Source: Methylomonas rapida (GTDB lineage Bacteria; Pseudomonadota; Gammaproteobacteria; Methylococcales; Methylomonadaceae). Taken from it: DNA of 64,000 nucleotides. The position numbers and the translations under genes were made by a program. The DNA lies in NCBI RefSeq assembly GCF_024360925.2, contig NZ_CP113517.1, positions 3,100,001 to 3,164,000 of the forward strand, given 5' to 3'. This document shows positions 24,683 through 33,275 of this stretch, in pieces. The notes under the pieces were generated by a model. That model was not told where the DNA came from. It made no database searches and saw only the letters and a program-made list of their open reading frames with translations. The number at the start of each line of letters is the position of its first letter. Positions within the stretch are counted from its first letter, which is position 1.

Positions 24683-25185
24683 ATCCGTTGTTTATCGTGG
24701 CCTTGCTGTGCTCTGTCGGTGGCCTGCTGGCGGGCGGTGGCGCGGTAGACATGCTACGCAGGGCCGACATCGCCATTTTAAAGGCCAGCCAAGCCGCTGC
24801 CCTGGCGGATGCCGAGCAATTGTACCGGCGCCGGTTGGCCGATGAGCAGGAGCGCGGCTTTGCGCTGTCGGACAAGCTGGCCAAAACCGAAACCCAACTG
24901 ACCCAACGCACCCTGGAGGTATCCCGTGCCCTTTCTAAAGTTACTACTGGTCGCGCTTGTCTTGGCAATGATGCTGTGCGGCTGCTCAACCGCGCCCCGC
25001 GTGATGATCCAACCGTGCCCGAAACCGCCGGCCCATCTGTTACAGAAGGTGGCGCCGTTGCCACCGATACCGACGTCGCCGGCTGGATCGGCAACGCCCA
25101 ATGGCAATACGACACCTGCCGAGCCCGGCTAAACACATTGATTGATTTCGAGACAGGAAGACCCGATGACCGAACAAAACAATAA
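24679..25185 (+). CDS. Inner-membrane spanin (Rz-like)
   Basis: 168 aa. An N-terminal membrane anchor (NPLFIVALLCSVGGLLAGGG) is followed by a periplasmic coiled coil (residues about 30-85). The C-terminal half is less structured because the same bases encode Rz1 in another frame. Position after the endolysin, anchor plus coiled coil, and the embedded lipoprotein gene identify it as the i-spanin that fuses inner and outer membranes in lysis. Confidence 0.8.
   Translation: MNPLFIVALLCSVGGLLAGGGAVDMLRRADIAILKASQAAALADAEQLYRRRLADEQERGFALSDKLAKTETQLTQRTLEVSRALSKVTTGRACLGNDAVRLLNRAPRDDPTVPETAGPSVTEGGAVATDTDVAGWIGNAQWQYDTCRARLNTLIDFETGRPDDRTKQ
24926..25132 (+). CDS. Outer-membrane spanin lipoprotein (Rz1-like), nested gene
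   Basis: 68 aa from GTG 24926 (MPFLKLLLVALVLAMMLCGC). Signal peptide with lipobox-like LCGC; lipidation is expected at the Cys before STAPR. The mature part is proline-rich (PCPKPPAHLL, PLPPIPTSP), typical of Rz1. The whole gene lies inside the Rz frame, offset by one base, as in lambda. Confidence 0.8.
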   Translation: MPFLKLLLVALVLAMMLCGCSTAPRVMIQPCPKPPAHLLQKVAPLPPIPTSPAGSATPNGNTTPAEPG

Positions 25186-25495
25186 CGAAGCCGCCCTGGC
25201 GCAAAACATAGGCCACTTGACCGGCGAAATCCGTGCCATGCATGCGGCTATCCTGGCGTCGATCGAGCATTTGCGCGAGGACATGCGGCGCATCGAGACC
25301 TCCAGCAATGCCCGCATCGATAGGCTGGAAGACAAGATGGCCGATAGGCTGGATGCGGTTGAATCCAAGATCGGCGAGCTGCAAAGCGAGGATAAGCGCA
25401 TCATCGAGAAGGTGGCCAAGATCGGCGCTTTGGGCGGCGGGGCCGGCGGCGCGCTGGTGGCCGGCATGGTTGAAGTGCTGAAACGGATGAGCTGA
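25166..25495 (+). CDS. Coiled-coil protein with a C-terminal hydrophobic tail
   Basis: 109 aa from ATG 25166, overlapping the end of Rz. A long coiled coil (RAMHAAILASIEHLREDMRR to about residue 80) leads to a glycine-rich hydrophobic end (IGALGGGAGGALVAGMVEVL). Similar small proteins precede terminase genes in Mu-like phages (gp25/26 position). Precise function unknown. Confidence 0.6.
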   Translation: MTEQNNNEAALAQNIGHLTGEIRAMHAAILASIEHLREDMRRIETSSNARIDRLEDKMADRLDAVESKIGELQSEDKRIIEKVAKIGALGGGAGGALVAGMVEVLKRMS

Positions 25496-25497
25496 AC

Positions 25498-25992
25498 GTG
25501 GCGCACACTCCTGAAACACGGGCCAACGTCCGCCGCATGTACGTCGAAGGCATGGCGCTAACCGCCGCCGCTGCTTGCGGCAATGTCAGCTACGACACGG
25601 CGCGCGAGTGGAAGCGGCTGGGCAAGGAACGCGGCGACGATTGGGACACCGCACGGGCGGCGTATCGAATCAGCGAGCAAGGCATCGACGAGTTGAACAA
25701 GAACATGATCGAGGATTTTGCCCGGCTGGTGTTGACGACGACACGCGAGCTGGACAGTTCGACCATTCCCGCCCACGAAAAAGCCGGCGTGCTGTCGCAG
25801 CTGGCCGACGCGCATGCCAAGTTTGCCAAGGCATTCAGCCGCATCAATCCGCAGTTTAGCGGGCTGAGCGTGGCGCTGGATACGCTGAAAACCGTAGTGG
25901 ATTTGCTGCAAAAGCGCGATCCACAGGCGCTAAGGGCCTTGCAGCCGCATATTGATGAGATTGGGGCGGTGTTGGGGAAGCGCTATGGGTAA
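25498..25992 (+). CDS. Terminase small subunit-like (Mu gp27, DUF1804)
   Basis: 164 aa from GTG 25498. The N-terminal helix-turn-helix (TRANVRRMYVEGMALTAAAA, VSYDTAREWKRLGKERGDDW) and the helical remainder match DUF1804, the Mu gp27 family. It should recognise the packaging site. It is encoded two genes before the large subunit. Its stop overlaps the next gene by 8 nt. Confidence 0.8.
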   Translation: MAHTPETRANVRRMYVEGMALTAAAACGNVSYDTAREWKRLGKERGDDWDTARAAYRISEQGIDELNKNMIEDFARLVLTTTRELDSSTIPAHEKAGVLSQLADAHAKFAKAFSRINPQFSGLSVALDTLKTVVDLLQKRDPQALRALQPHIDEIGAVLGKRYG

Positions 25993-26332
25993 TCGTCCAT
26001 GGCAATCCGATGGCCAAACGCCTGAGTCACAAATCGCCGCGATCGCCTTTCGATATCGTCACCACATGGGCGGTTGTCGCGCTGTCGCTGAATGCGAGAC
26101 TGAGCTACTGAGCTTTTTTACGGGCAAAAAATTGAGACGGTCTGAAATGATCGCATTATCCGAGAATTTTGATTTGGGTGTTCCGCACGGGCCGGCTTTT
26201 AATCCCAGGTTGGTAGCGGAGTATTTTCAGCAGTATGGCGATGAATACCTAAAAAAAATAAAGCGGCTGCTGAATATCGCGACTGAGGATGATCGCAATG
26301 TTGATGCACAAAGGCTAATTGACCATGTCTGA
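25985..26332 (+). CDS. Hypothetical protein in the packaging operon
   Basis: 115 aa from ATG 25985 (MGNRPWQSDGQTPESQIAAI). Lower GC and polar composition than the packaging genes around it. No family recognised. It stands between small and large terminase genes, where Mu has none, so it looks like an inserted accessory gene. Confidence 0.5.
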   Translation: MGNRPWQSDGQTPESQIAAIAFRYRHHMGGCRAVAECETELLSFFTGKKLRRSEMIALSENFDLGVPHGPAFNPRLVAEYFQQYGDEYLKKIKRLLNIATEDDRNVDAQRLIDHV

Positions 26333-26510
26333 ATCCATCGACATCAAGATCGAATTAAGCAAACCTTGCCCTGGTTGCGGAGAATCTGACTCGAAAAAAC
26401 GCTGTCTTGGTTGCTTTCATAGGTTCACCGATAAAACCGATGAGACTGATGGTTCCATTGGCAGAAACCAGATAGCCCTTGGCCTCGCTGGTAGGAATGA
26501 CCATGTCTGA
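26325..26510 (+). CDS. Small zinc-ribbon protein
   Basis: 61 aa from ATG 26325 (MSESIDIKIELSKPCPGCGE). CPGC and CLGC (residues about 15-31) can form a one-zinc ribbon. The first 25 bases are nearly the same as the start of the terminase gene at 26503, so the gene appears to have arisen by a duplication or insertion at that start region. Its end overlaps the terminase start. Confidence 0.45.
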   Translation: MSESIDIKIELSKPCPGCGESDSKKRCLGCFHRFTDKTDETDGSIGRNQIALGLAGRNDHV

Positions 26511-28197
26511 CGCCATCGACATCCAAGAAGTCCGCAACTGGCGCGAGTTCGAGAAAGAGCTTGCGGTACTCGGCGAGCAAATCCGTCAGCAGATCGAGCT
26601 GGAGTGCGAGGCGTTCGATACCGATCCGGCGGCGAGCCGCGAGCGGCGGGAACGCGCCTGGCACGACTACGGCTATTTCTGCAAAACCTATTTCCCGCAT
26701 TATGTGCCGACGCCGCATTTCAGCCAGTTTCACGAGTTCATCTTCCTGCGCTTTCCGCAAGTGATCGACGGCGCCGCCGATGGCCGCGAGGTGCATCAAG
26801 CGCCGCGCGGCGAGGCGAAATCGACCTACGAAACCCAGCTCGGCAGCTTGTGGTGCATCGTCACCGGTCGCAAGCACATGATCGGCATCATCATGAACAC
26901 CGAGGAACAGGCGGCGGAGATGCTGGAAAGCATCAAGGCCGAGCTGGACACCAATCCACGGTTGATGATGGACTTTCCGGACGCCTGCGGCCGGGGCCGG
27001 GTGTGGCAGGCGACCACGGCCATCACCGCCAACAACATCAAGATTCGCATCGGCGGTACCGGCAAGAAAATCCGCGGTATGAAACACGGCCCGCATCGGC
27101 CGGATTTGATCTTCCTGGACGATCTGGAGAACGACGAGAACGTCAAGGACAAGGGCCAGCGCGACAAGGTGCAGAAGTATGTACTCAGCGCGGTGCTGGG
27201 CTTGGCCGGACCGGGCGGCGGCATGGATGTGTTTTGGGTCGGCACCAGTTTGCATTACGACGCAGCTATCAACCGTGTCAGCCGCGCGCCGGGCTGGCGG
27301 CGCAAGGTGTTCCGCTCGATTTTGAAATGGCCGGACCGGATGGACCTTTGGGACCAGTGGGAAGCGTTGTACACCCGTAGCGGTGACGATGACGAAAAGG
27401 AACAGTTCGAGGCCGAGGCGCTGGCGTTTTACCAAAAGCACAAGAAGGCGATGGATGCCGGAGCCGTGGTCAGTTGGCCGGAGGTGCGGCCTCTGTACCG
27501 GTTGATGTGCATGCGGGCGATCAATCACGACGCGTTTTCCCAAGAGCAGCAAAACGAAGCCGGCAACGATGAAAACGCGCCGTTTAAGGGCGTTCATTTC
27601 TGGGTCAATCATTTGGCCGAGTGGATATTTTTCGGCTCTATCGATCCCTCGCTGGGCAAAAAAGGCAAGCCGAAGGGTGACCCATCAGCGATTCTGGTCG
27701 GAGGTTTGGACCGGCGGACAATGACACTGGATGTGGTTGAAGCCGATATCGCCCGCCGCGTGCCCGATTTGATCATCAGCCGCGCCATCGATCTGCAAGC
27801 CGAATATAGCTGTATGGCCTGGGTCGTGGAGACCATTCAGTATCAGTATTTTTTGCACACCGAGATACTCAAGCGTGCGGCGCTGAAAGGCATTGCATTT
27901 CCGGGCATTCCAGTGGAACCGGATACCGACAAGGCGCTGCGCATCATTAGCTTGCAACCGCACATCAACAACGGGCTAATTCGCTTACACCGCAGCCAGT
28001 CCACATTGATAGAGCAGCTGAAGTTTTGGCCGGAAGCGGACCACGACGACGGCCCGGACGCGCTGGAAATGCTGTGGCAAATCGCCAAACAGTTTGGCGG
28101 CGAGTGGGATTACACGCCGGCAGGCAGCAGTCGCGGCCAGCGGCGCTCCACCAGCCGGGGCAATAGCGATTATGACGAGGATTGGGATGATGATTGA
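26503..28197 (+). CDS. Terminase large subunit (Mu gp28-like)
   Basis: 564 aa from ATG 26503 (an ATG two codons upstream is also possible). ATPase part: Walker A-like PRGEAKST at residues 101-108 and Walker B LIFLDDLEND around 202-211. Nuclease part starts near SIDPSLGKKGKPKGD, with the metal-binding Asp. It pumps phage and flanking host DNA into proheads. Followed by an overlapping small gene and then the portal. Confidence 0.9.
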   Translation: MSDAIDIQEVRNWREFEKELAVLGEQIRQQIELECEAFDTDPAASRERRERAWHDYGYFCKTYFPHYVPTPHFSQFHEFIFLRFPQVIDGAADGREVHQAPRGEAKSTYETQLGSLWCIVTGRKHMIGIIMNTEEQAAEMLESIKAELDTNPRLMMDFPDACGRGRVWQATTAITANNIKIRIGGTGKKIRGMKHGPHRPDLIFLDDLENDENVKDKGQRDKVQKYVLSAVLGLAGPGGGMDVFWVGTSLHYDAAINRVSRAPGWRRKVFRSILKWPDRMDLWDQWEALYTRSGDDDEKEQFEAEALAFYQKHKKAMDAGAVVSWPEVRPLYRLMCMRAINHDAFSQEQQNEAGNDENAPFKGVHFWVNHLAEWIFFGSIDPSLGKKGKPKGDPSAILVGGLDRRTMTLDVVEADIARRVPDLIISRAIDLQAEYSCMAWVVETIQYQYFLHTEILKRAALKGIAFPGIPVEPDTDKALRIISLQPHINNGLIRLHRSQSTLIEQLKFWPEADHDDGPDALEMLWQIAKQFGGEWDYTPAGSSRGQRRSTSRGNSDYDEDWDDD

Positions 28198-28381
28198 CGA
28201 TGAAGAATTATTTGAATTTGAGGTTAGCTGTAGCAAAACTAAAAGTTCAGATGAACGAATTTCCTGTGCGGTATACACAGTAGGGTTGTATGCAAAGGAT
28301 GAAGCCGCGGTGCGTAAAATCATGGCTGATGAAGAGCCGGATTTGACGATTGATAGCATCAAACTCATAGGACCGGCATAA
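28187..28381 (+). CDS. Small acidic phage protein
   Basis: 64 aa, MMIDDEELFEFEVSCSKTKS and YTVGLYAKDEAAVRKIMADE. It looks like a small alpha/beta fold. The start overlaps the terminase end and the stop is one base before the portal ATG. No family recognised. Confidence 0.55.
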   Translation: MMIDDEELFEFEVSCSKTKSSDERISCAVYTVGLYAKDEAAVRKIMADEEPDLTIDSIKLIGPA

Positions 28382-28382
28382 C

Positions 28383-29936
28383 ATGATCAAACAAGCCAAA
28401 GCCGCCTTGGCCGCGCTGGCGGGCGTCAGCAAGAAAGGCCTGCAAGTGTTGCAAGCCGGTGCCCGCTCCACGCAAAGCACGCCGATGAATTACAACAGCG
28501 TCAACACGCTGGACCCGACCCGGCTGGCGAATGCGTTTGCCCAGGCCGACCAGGGCTATATCACCGATCAGGCGACGCTGTTCGAGTTGGTCGAAGAGCA
28601 GGACGCGCATATTTTTTCGGAGCTGGCCAAGCGCCGCCGCGCGGTGACTGGGTTGAATTGGGACTTGCATCCGAAAGACGATGCCACCCAGGCGGAGATC
28701 GACAGGACTAAAGAGCTGAAAGACATGCTGTGTCAGATCCCGCGCTTTGAAGATGCGCAGTACGATTTAACCGATGCCATCGGTAAAGGCCTGGCGGCAT
28801 TGGAAATCGAATGGCGGACCGGCGCGGAGTGGGTGCCGGCGGCATTGCATTGGGTGCCGCAGCGCGAGTTGGAGATTGACATCAAAACCGGCGATCTGCT
28901 GTACCGCAAAAACGGCATGACGGAAGCCTTGCGGCCGTGGGGCTGGGTGATCCACGAGCACCGGGCGAAGTCGGGGTACATCGAACAAGCCGCGTTGTTC
29001 CGGGTGCTGGCCTGGACCTATGCCTACAAAGCCTACAACGTGCGCGATATGCAGCGCTTCCTGGAAGTGTACGGCATGCCGTTGCGACTGGGTAAGTATC
29101 CGGCCGGCATCGGTAAGGCCGAGCGCGATCAGCTGCTGCGCGCGGTGCGCAATATTGGCAACGACGGTGCCGGCATCGTGCCCAGCACCATGACCATCGA
29201 TTTCGTCACCCAAACCTCGACCGGCAATGTCACCGACTTTTTGAACGCGATCCAATATTGGGAGCGCAAGCAATCGATGGCGATCCTGGGCGGCACGTTG
29301 ACCAGCCAGGCGGACGGCAAGACCAGTACCAATGCGCTGGGGGCGATTCACGACAAGGTGCGACGTGAAATCATGCTGCACGATGTGCGGCAGATCGACC
29401 CGACCATTAACCGCGATATCGTCCGGCCGATTGCGTTATTGAACGGCATGTTCGCCGAAGACCGTATGCCGGAAGCGCGGCATGATACCTCTGATGAAGT
29501 CGATCAAAAGGCGATGGCTGAGGTACTGGATCTGGCGGCGGCGATGGGCATGGAGATCGATGTGGATTGGGCGCATAAGGCGTTGCAGATCCCCAAGGCT
29601 GGCAAGGACGCGAAGATTTTAACGGTGTCCGGCAAATCGCCCGCGCCGACCCAAGCCGGGGCGGCATTAACCCGATTGGCAGCACTGGCCAAGCAACAAC
29701 AGGACGGCGATATCGTCGGCAATTACAGCCAACAATTGGCCGCGCTATGCATGCCACACGAAGAGGCGGCGATTCAACAGATTGCAGCGGTGGTGGCGGC
29801 GGCGGGCTCGTTTGATGAGGCGATTGCTGGCATCGAGGCGCTGAATTTGGATAGTAACGCCTGGGCCGGGTCGTTGCAGCTGGGCATGGCGGCGGCGCAT
29901 TTAGCGGGGCGCGGCGATATCGGCGGTGCAAAATGA
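28383..29936 (+). CDS. Portal protein (Mu gp29-like, DUF935)
   Basis: 517 aa with DUF935 blocks: QEDAHIFSELAKRRRAVTGL-like region, DIKTGDLLYRKNGMTEALRP, FLEVYGMPLRLGKYPAGIGK and ILGGTLTSQADGKTSTNALG. The dodecameric portal forms the DNA channel at one head vertex. Length is close to Mu gp29 (512 aa). The next gene overlaps its end by 4 nt. Confidence 0.92.
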   Translation: MIKQAKAALAALAGVSKKGLQVLQAGARSTQSTPMNYNSVNTLDPTRLANAFAQADQGYITDQATLFELVEEQDAHIFSELAKRRRAVTGLNWDLHPKDDATQAEIDRTKELKDMLCQIPRFEDAQYDLTDAIGKGLAALEIEWRTGAEWVPAALHWVPQRELEIDIKTGDLLYRKNGMTEALRPWGWVIHEHRAKSGYIEQAALFRVLAWTYAYKAYNVRDMQRFLEVYGMPLRLGKYPAGIGKAERDQLLRAVRNIGNDGAGIVPSTMTIDFVTQTSTGNVTDFLNAIQYWERKQSMAILGGTLTSQADGKTSTNALGAIHDKVRREIMLHDVRQIDPTINRDIVRPIALLNGMFAEDRMPEARHDTSDEVDQKAMAEVLDLAAAMGMEIDVDWAHKALQIPKAGKDAKILTVSGKSPAPTQAGAALTRLAALAKQQQDGDIVGNYSQQLAALCMPHEEAAIQQIAAVVAAAGSFDEAIAGIEALNLDSNAWAGSLQLGMAAAHLAGRGDIGGAK

Positions 29937-30241
29937 GTGTGCATATCGAATGGACGCAGGGCGTGGCGCGGACGTTCGATCCCGGCATGCGCTTCGAGGA
30001 TGCGGCGCCGTTCGTATCCGTCGTGAAATTGGACAAAATCGGGCCGGATACGGTGCTGCTGTCGGCGGATTTGTCGCAACGTAAACTCAATCGTGGCGAT
30101 ATCGCCGATTTGAAAGCCGCATTAGCCGCGGCCGGGTTTGAGTTGGTGCATTGCTGGCGCAAGATCGGCCGCAAAGTGCCTTACGGCGGCAGAGTGATCC
30201 GCACCAAGGGCCAACTGGCACTGTGGGAGATACCGTTGTGA
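29933..30241 (+). CDS. Hypothetical protein between portal and gpF
   Basis: 102 aa, MSVHIEWTQGVARTFDPGMR, then LSQRKLNRGDIADLKAALAA and WRKIGRKVPYGGRVIRTKGQ. Overlaps both neighbours (ATGA and GTGA). No family recognised; in Mu the portal and gpF genes are adjacent, so this is an extra gene. Confidence 0.6.
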   Translation: MSVHIEWTQGVARTFDPGMRFEDAAPFVSVVKLDKIGPDTVLLSADLSQRKLNRGDIADLKAALAAAGFELVHCWRKIGRKVPYGGRVIRTKGQLALWEIPL

Positions 30242-31491
30242 CCGATTCGCCGGCCCAACTGCCGTTTAAAGAGGCGATTGATTTTTATAAGGCCAAAATC
30301 CAGCTGCCGACCGCGAGTTGGACCGATATTTGGCAGCAGCAACACAGCCACGCCTTTGTCGTGGCCGGGGCGGCGCACGATGCGCTGGTCGAAGACTTCT
30401 ATAACGCGATTTTCGATGCCAAGCAGAACGGCGGCGGTTATGAGGATTTTCGCGGGCGGTTTGACGAGATAGTGGCCAAGCACGGCTGGAGTTATAACGG
30501 TTCCGCCGGCTGGCGGAGCAAGGTGATCTACGACACCAATATCAATCAGTCGTACAACGCTGGACGCTATCAGCAAATGGTGGCGGTCAAGCATCTGCGA
30601 CCGTATTGGGAGTATGACCACACATCAATCGAGCATCCTCGGTTGGAGCATAAGGCCTGGGACGGGCTGATTTTGTCGGCGGATGACGTCTGGTGGGATA
30701 CGCACATGCCGCAAAACGGCTGGGGTTGCCGGTGCCGGGTCAATTCGCTGTCCAATTATGAAGCGGAACAGGCCTGGCAGGCCAAAGGCATGACCGGCCC
30801 GGACACCGCGCCGCCGATCGAGTGGGAGGAAAAGACGGTCGGCAGCAAAGGTGCGTCGCCGCGCACTGTGCGGGTGCCGAAGGGGATTGATCCCGGCTTT
30901 GCGTATAACCCCGGCAAGGCCTATCTGGAACCGACGACGGTGCCGCCGTTGACGGGATATGGCGCTGTGTTGAAACAGCGCGATAAGCCCTGGCCGACTG
31001 GGTTTAAGGTGCCGGAAATGCCGAAGCCGACCAAGGTTTCGCCGGCTATTTTGCTGCCGGCCGATATCGCGCCGGAGGTGGCGGTGGCGGAGTTTTTGTC
31101 GATTTTCGGGGCGACGATGGAGGAAGGCGCGGCGTTTACCGATGCGGCTGGTTCAACGCTGGCGATTACAAAGGCGTTGTTTGCCGATGGTGCGGGCGGC
31201 GTTGCGATTTCTGCTGATTTGGTCTCGAATATCAATTTATTGGCGATGACGTTACTGGAGCCGGATGAGATTTGGTGGCATTGGGTGCGCGATGAGGCGG
31301 ATGTCGGCCGGTGGCGGCTGAAACGGCGCTATTTGCGGGCGTTCGAGGTGGACAATAGCAATCAATTTGTCGCTGTATCGTATGAATGGGGCCGTACTGG
31401 CTGGGCTGGCGACCAGATTACGGCGAGTAAAACGCAAGCAGACGCGTGGTTGGACGATAGCCGAATCGGCCGGCCTCTATATATAAGGTGA
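30238..31491 (+). CDS. Mu gpF-like minor head protein fused to a PBECR2-like nuclease domain
   Basis: 417 aa from GTG 30238. Residues about 1-190 are the phage Mu F head-morphogenesis domain, ending in the family motif QNGWGCRCRVNSLSNYE. After a linker, the last 150 residues contain LLEPDEIWWHWVRDEADVGR, RRYLRAFEVDNSNQFVAVSY and EWGRTGWAG. This resembles the PBECR family of phage-borne barnase/EndoU/colicin-like RNases known to be fused to minor head proteins. The enzyme part could be carried in the head and injected with DNA. Enzymatic activity is inferred from family resemblance. Confidence 0.7.
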   Translation: MTDSPAQLPFKEAIDFYKAKIQLPTASWTDIWQQQHSHAFVVAGAAHDALVEDFYNAIFDAKQNGGGYEDFRGRFDEIVAKHGWSYNGSAGWRSKVIYDTNINQSYNAGRYQQMVAVKHLRPYWEYDHTSIEHPRLEHKAWDGLILSADDVWWDTHMPQNGWGCRCRVNSLSNYEAEQAWQAKGMTGPDTAPPIEWEEKTVGSKGASPRTVRVPKGIDPGFAYNPGKAYLEPTTVPPLTGYGAVLKQRDKPWPTGFKVPEMPKPTKVSPAILLPADIAPEVAVAEFLSIFGATMEEGAAFTDAAGSTLAITKALFADGAGGVAISADLVSNINLLAMTLLEPDEIWWHWVRDEADVGRWRLKRRYLRAFEVDNSNQFVAVSYEWGRTGWAGDQITASKTQADAWLDDSRIGRPLYIR

Positions 31492-31495
31492 TGCT

Positions 31496-32017
31496 ATGCA
31501 ATTTGAGATCGAATTCGAGGTGGGGCATCTGGAGCGGGTGCTGGAGGCGGTAAGACGTGAGATTGCAACACCGGAGGAGATGCTGGACAGCATCGGCGAG
31601 TCGCTGTTGCGGGTTAACAGGCGGCGGCATGAACAAGGCGTCGATCCGGAGGGTAAGGCATGGAAAAAGCTATCGTCATTGACGCTGGCTGAGGGTAATC
31701 GCAAGGGCGGACCGCTGAAAAAAACCGGTCGGATGTTGGCCAGTCTGAATTATCAGGTTTCAGCTAATACGTTGATTTTAGGATTTGATGGACAAAGGGA
31801 TTCAATGCTGGCTGCCATTCACAACGCAGGCGCAGATCCGTATGTTATTCGGCCGCGTACTAAAAAAGCGCTGGCATTTGCGGGTATAGTTCGTAAGCGA
31901 GTGAATCATCCAGGACTGCCGAAAAGGGAGCTTGTTGGCTTTCCGGATAGCGATAAAAACTTGGTAGAAAATGTGACGGTCGATCATCTCACACGTGTTT
32001 TAACGCGCGTTCGATGA
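31496..32017 (+). CDS. Phage virion morphogenesis protein (Mu gpG-like)
   Basis: 173 aa, MQFEIEFEVGHLERVLEAVR, GVDPEGKAWKKLSSLTL, and the C-terminal KRVNHPGLPKRELVGFPDSD. It follows gpF as in Mu. A paralogue is encoded at 20548-21102 on the other strand. The protease/capsid genes that should follow are instead at 9.6-11.6 kb on the minus strand; here the phage sequence ends and foreign DNA begins. Confidence 0.85.
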   Translation: MQFEIEFEVGHLERVLEAVRREIATPEEMLDSIGESLLRVNRRRHEQGVDPEGKAWKKLSSLTLAEGNRKGGPLKKTGRMLASLNYQVSANTLILGFDGQRDSMLAAIHNAGADPYVIRPRTKKALAFAGIVRKRVNHPGLPKRELVGFPDSDKNLVENVTVDHLTRVLTRVR

Positions 32018-32214
32018 ACGAATAAACGGCCTTTAATCGGTAATTAATCCGTAATCGGCGGTAGTGTTTTTCCAAAAAAGGACATGGTTTTTCCGCGTTT
32101 TCATGCCAATTTTGTCCGGAATTCAAGATTTTTTGCTTTTAGCCTGAATCCCGCGAATTTCGGGGTTTTCGGGGCGAATTTGGGTGTTGTAACTGTCCGT
32201 TTTCCACCTCCTCC
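32018..32214. other. Junction between prophage and IS21 remnant
   Basis: About 200 bases with no gene. It is A/T richer than the phage genes, with runs such as TTTTTCCAAAAAA and TTTTTTGCTTTT. A phage end may lie here, but I could not identify a phage terminal repeat or a 5-bp target duplication. Confidence 0.35.
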
Positions 32215-32861
32215 CTACTGATGCGTTCTTTGCCTTTCTGTATCTTGTCGACCGCCGTCTTCATGTTGTCGTATATCCCCCGCAACGGCACGCCGCCAAA
32301 AGCCTGAAATGCGCGGCGATGGGCGTCGAACAGCATCTCATGGCTTTGGCTTGGATAAGCGGAAAGCAAAAAGGCACGGCTGGCACACAGCTTGGTATGG
32401 GCAATCTGCAAACGCCTATAAACGCCACCGACCACCAGAGACTCTTCGCTCCAGTCGAATTGAAAGGCTTCGCCCCAACGGAATTTCAATGGGACAAAGG
32501 CGTGTTTGCCAGCCTGGCTACCGGCACCCTGACGCCAGGCACGGATGTAATCGGTAAGCTGCGTGTAGCCGCCGTCATAGCCGGCTTTCTGTAACTCTTC
32601 CAATAACTTCAAGGCGGTTCGTCGCTCCCGCTTGGGGCGATAGCTGTCAGCGATCAGCGCTTGTTTGAGTTGATCCTCAAACGGGGAAAGCTTGGTTGAG
32701 CCGGGCTGGCGTTTATATTTCGGGTCGGTCCCATTGGGCATACGCAACCACTTTTTAACGGTATTGCGAGACAGACTCGTCCGTTTGGCAATCTCGTTGA
32801 TGGAGAGTTTGTCACGGAAATACATCCGCCGAATTTTTGAAAATAAGATCATGGTTATCAC
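32215..32861 (-). pseudogene. Truncated IS21-family transposase (IstA)
   Basis: About 215 residues of IstA remain: helix-turn-helix (SINEIAKRTSLSRNTVKKWL), then the start of the integrase core with WGEAFQFDWSEE (first catalytic Asp) and RGIYDNMKTAVDKIQKGKER. The match stops there. A full IstA has about 500 residues, so the second half, with the catalytic Glu, and all of istB are missing. The frame continues into unrelated sequence to 32139. Non-functional. Confidence 0.8.
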
Positions 32862-32960
32862 CTTCTAAGCTCCTGTCTAATTTTTGGACAGGACAGGTTA
32901 ATAACCCTGGTCAATTTTCGGCCGGAATTCGGCCTCTTACTTGGTCAATTTTCAACCGGC
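32215..32960 (-). mobile_element. IS21-family element, 5' part only
   Basis: Besides the truncated istA, the terminal region carries two direct copies of TGGTCAATTTTC (32908-32919 and 32942-32953), like the multiple end repeats of IS21 elements. The other end is deleted and lies against the prophage flank. It marks a deletion or rearrangement boundary between prophage and the next mobile block. Confidence 0.65.
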
Positions 32961-33190
32961 GTCAACATTTTACCGATCTGTTTGACGGCATCTTTGATGA
33001 TGATCTGGAAGCGGAATCGGCAACGGAAGACTGGGCTTTGAAGGTCTTGCTGATTAATCATCAGTCTGATCTGGAAGCCGGTCATGATGCAGATAAACCT
33101 AATCACTCTGAAGCTCCTGCAGAACCGGTAACGGTGACAGCAGGCAGCGATGAGGAGGCGGACGATTCCGACCAGGATTACTGGTTCTAA
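32957..33190 (+). pseudogene. 3' fragment of an interrupted plasmid/ICE-type gene
   Basis: An open frame resumes at the IS end and gives about 77 residues (RRQHFTDLFDGIFDDDLEAE and on), ending in a very acidic tail SDEEADDSDQDYWF. It has no own start; the 5' part has been removed by the IS. The following VWA gene suggests it was part of the same conserved block. Identity unknown. Confidence 0.55.
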
Positions 33191-33218
33191 TCTGACGCCA
33201 TTTAACTATTCACCCACT

Positions 33219-33257
33219 GGGGCAAAGTCATGTCCCGCTGGGGTCATGGTTTGCCCC
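33219..33257 (+). promoter_or_regulatory. Two-tier leader hairpin, copy A
   Basis: Outer stem GGGGCAAA/TTTGCCCC, then an internal loop, then an inner CCC-GCT-GGG hairpin. It lies just before the ribosome binding site GGAG and ATG 33276 of the VWA gene. Similar elements are at 37026, 37832 and 38436. Confidence 0.5.
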
Positions 33258-33275
33258 TAACTTTTGGAGCACACC

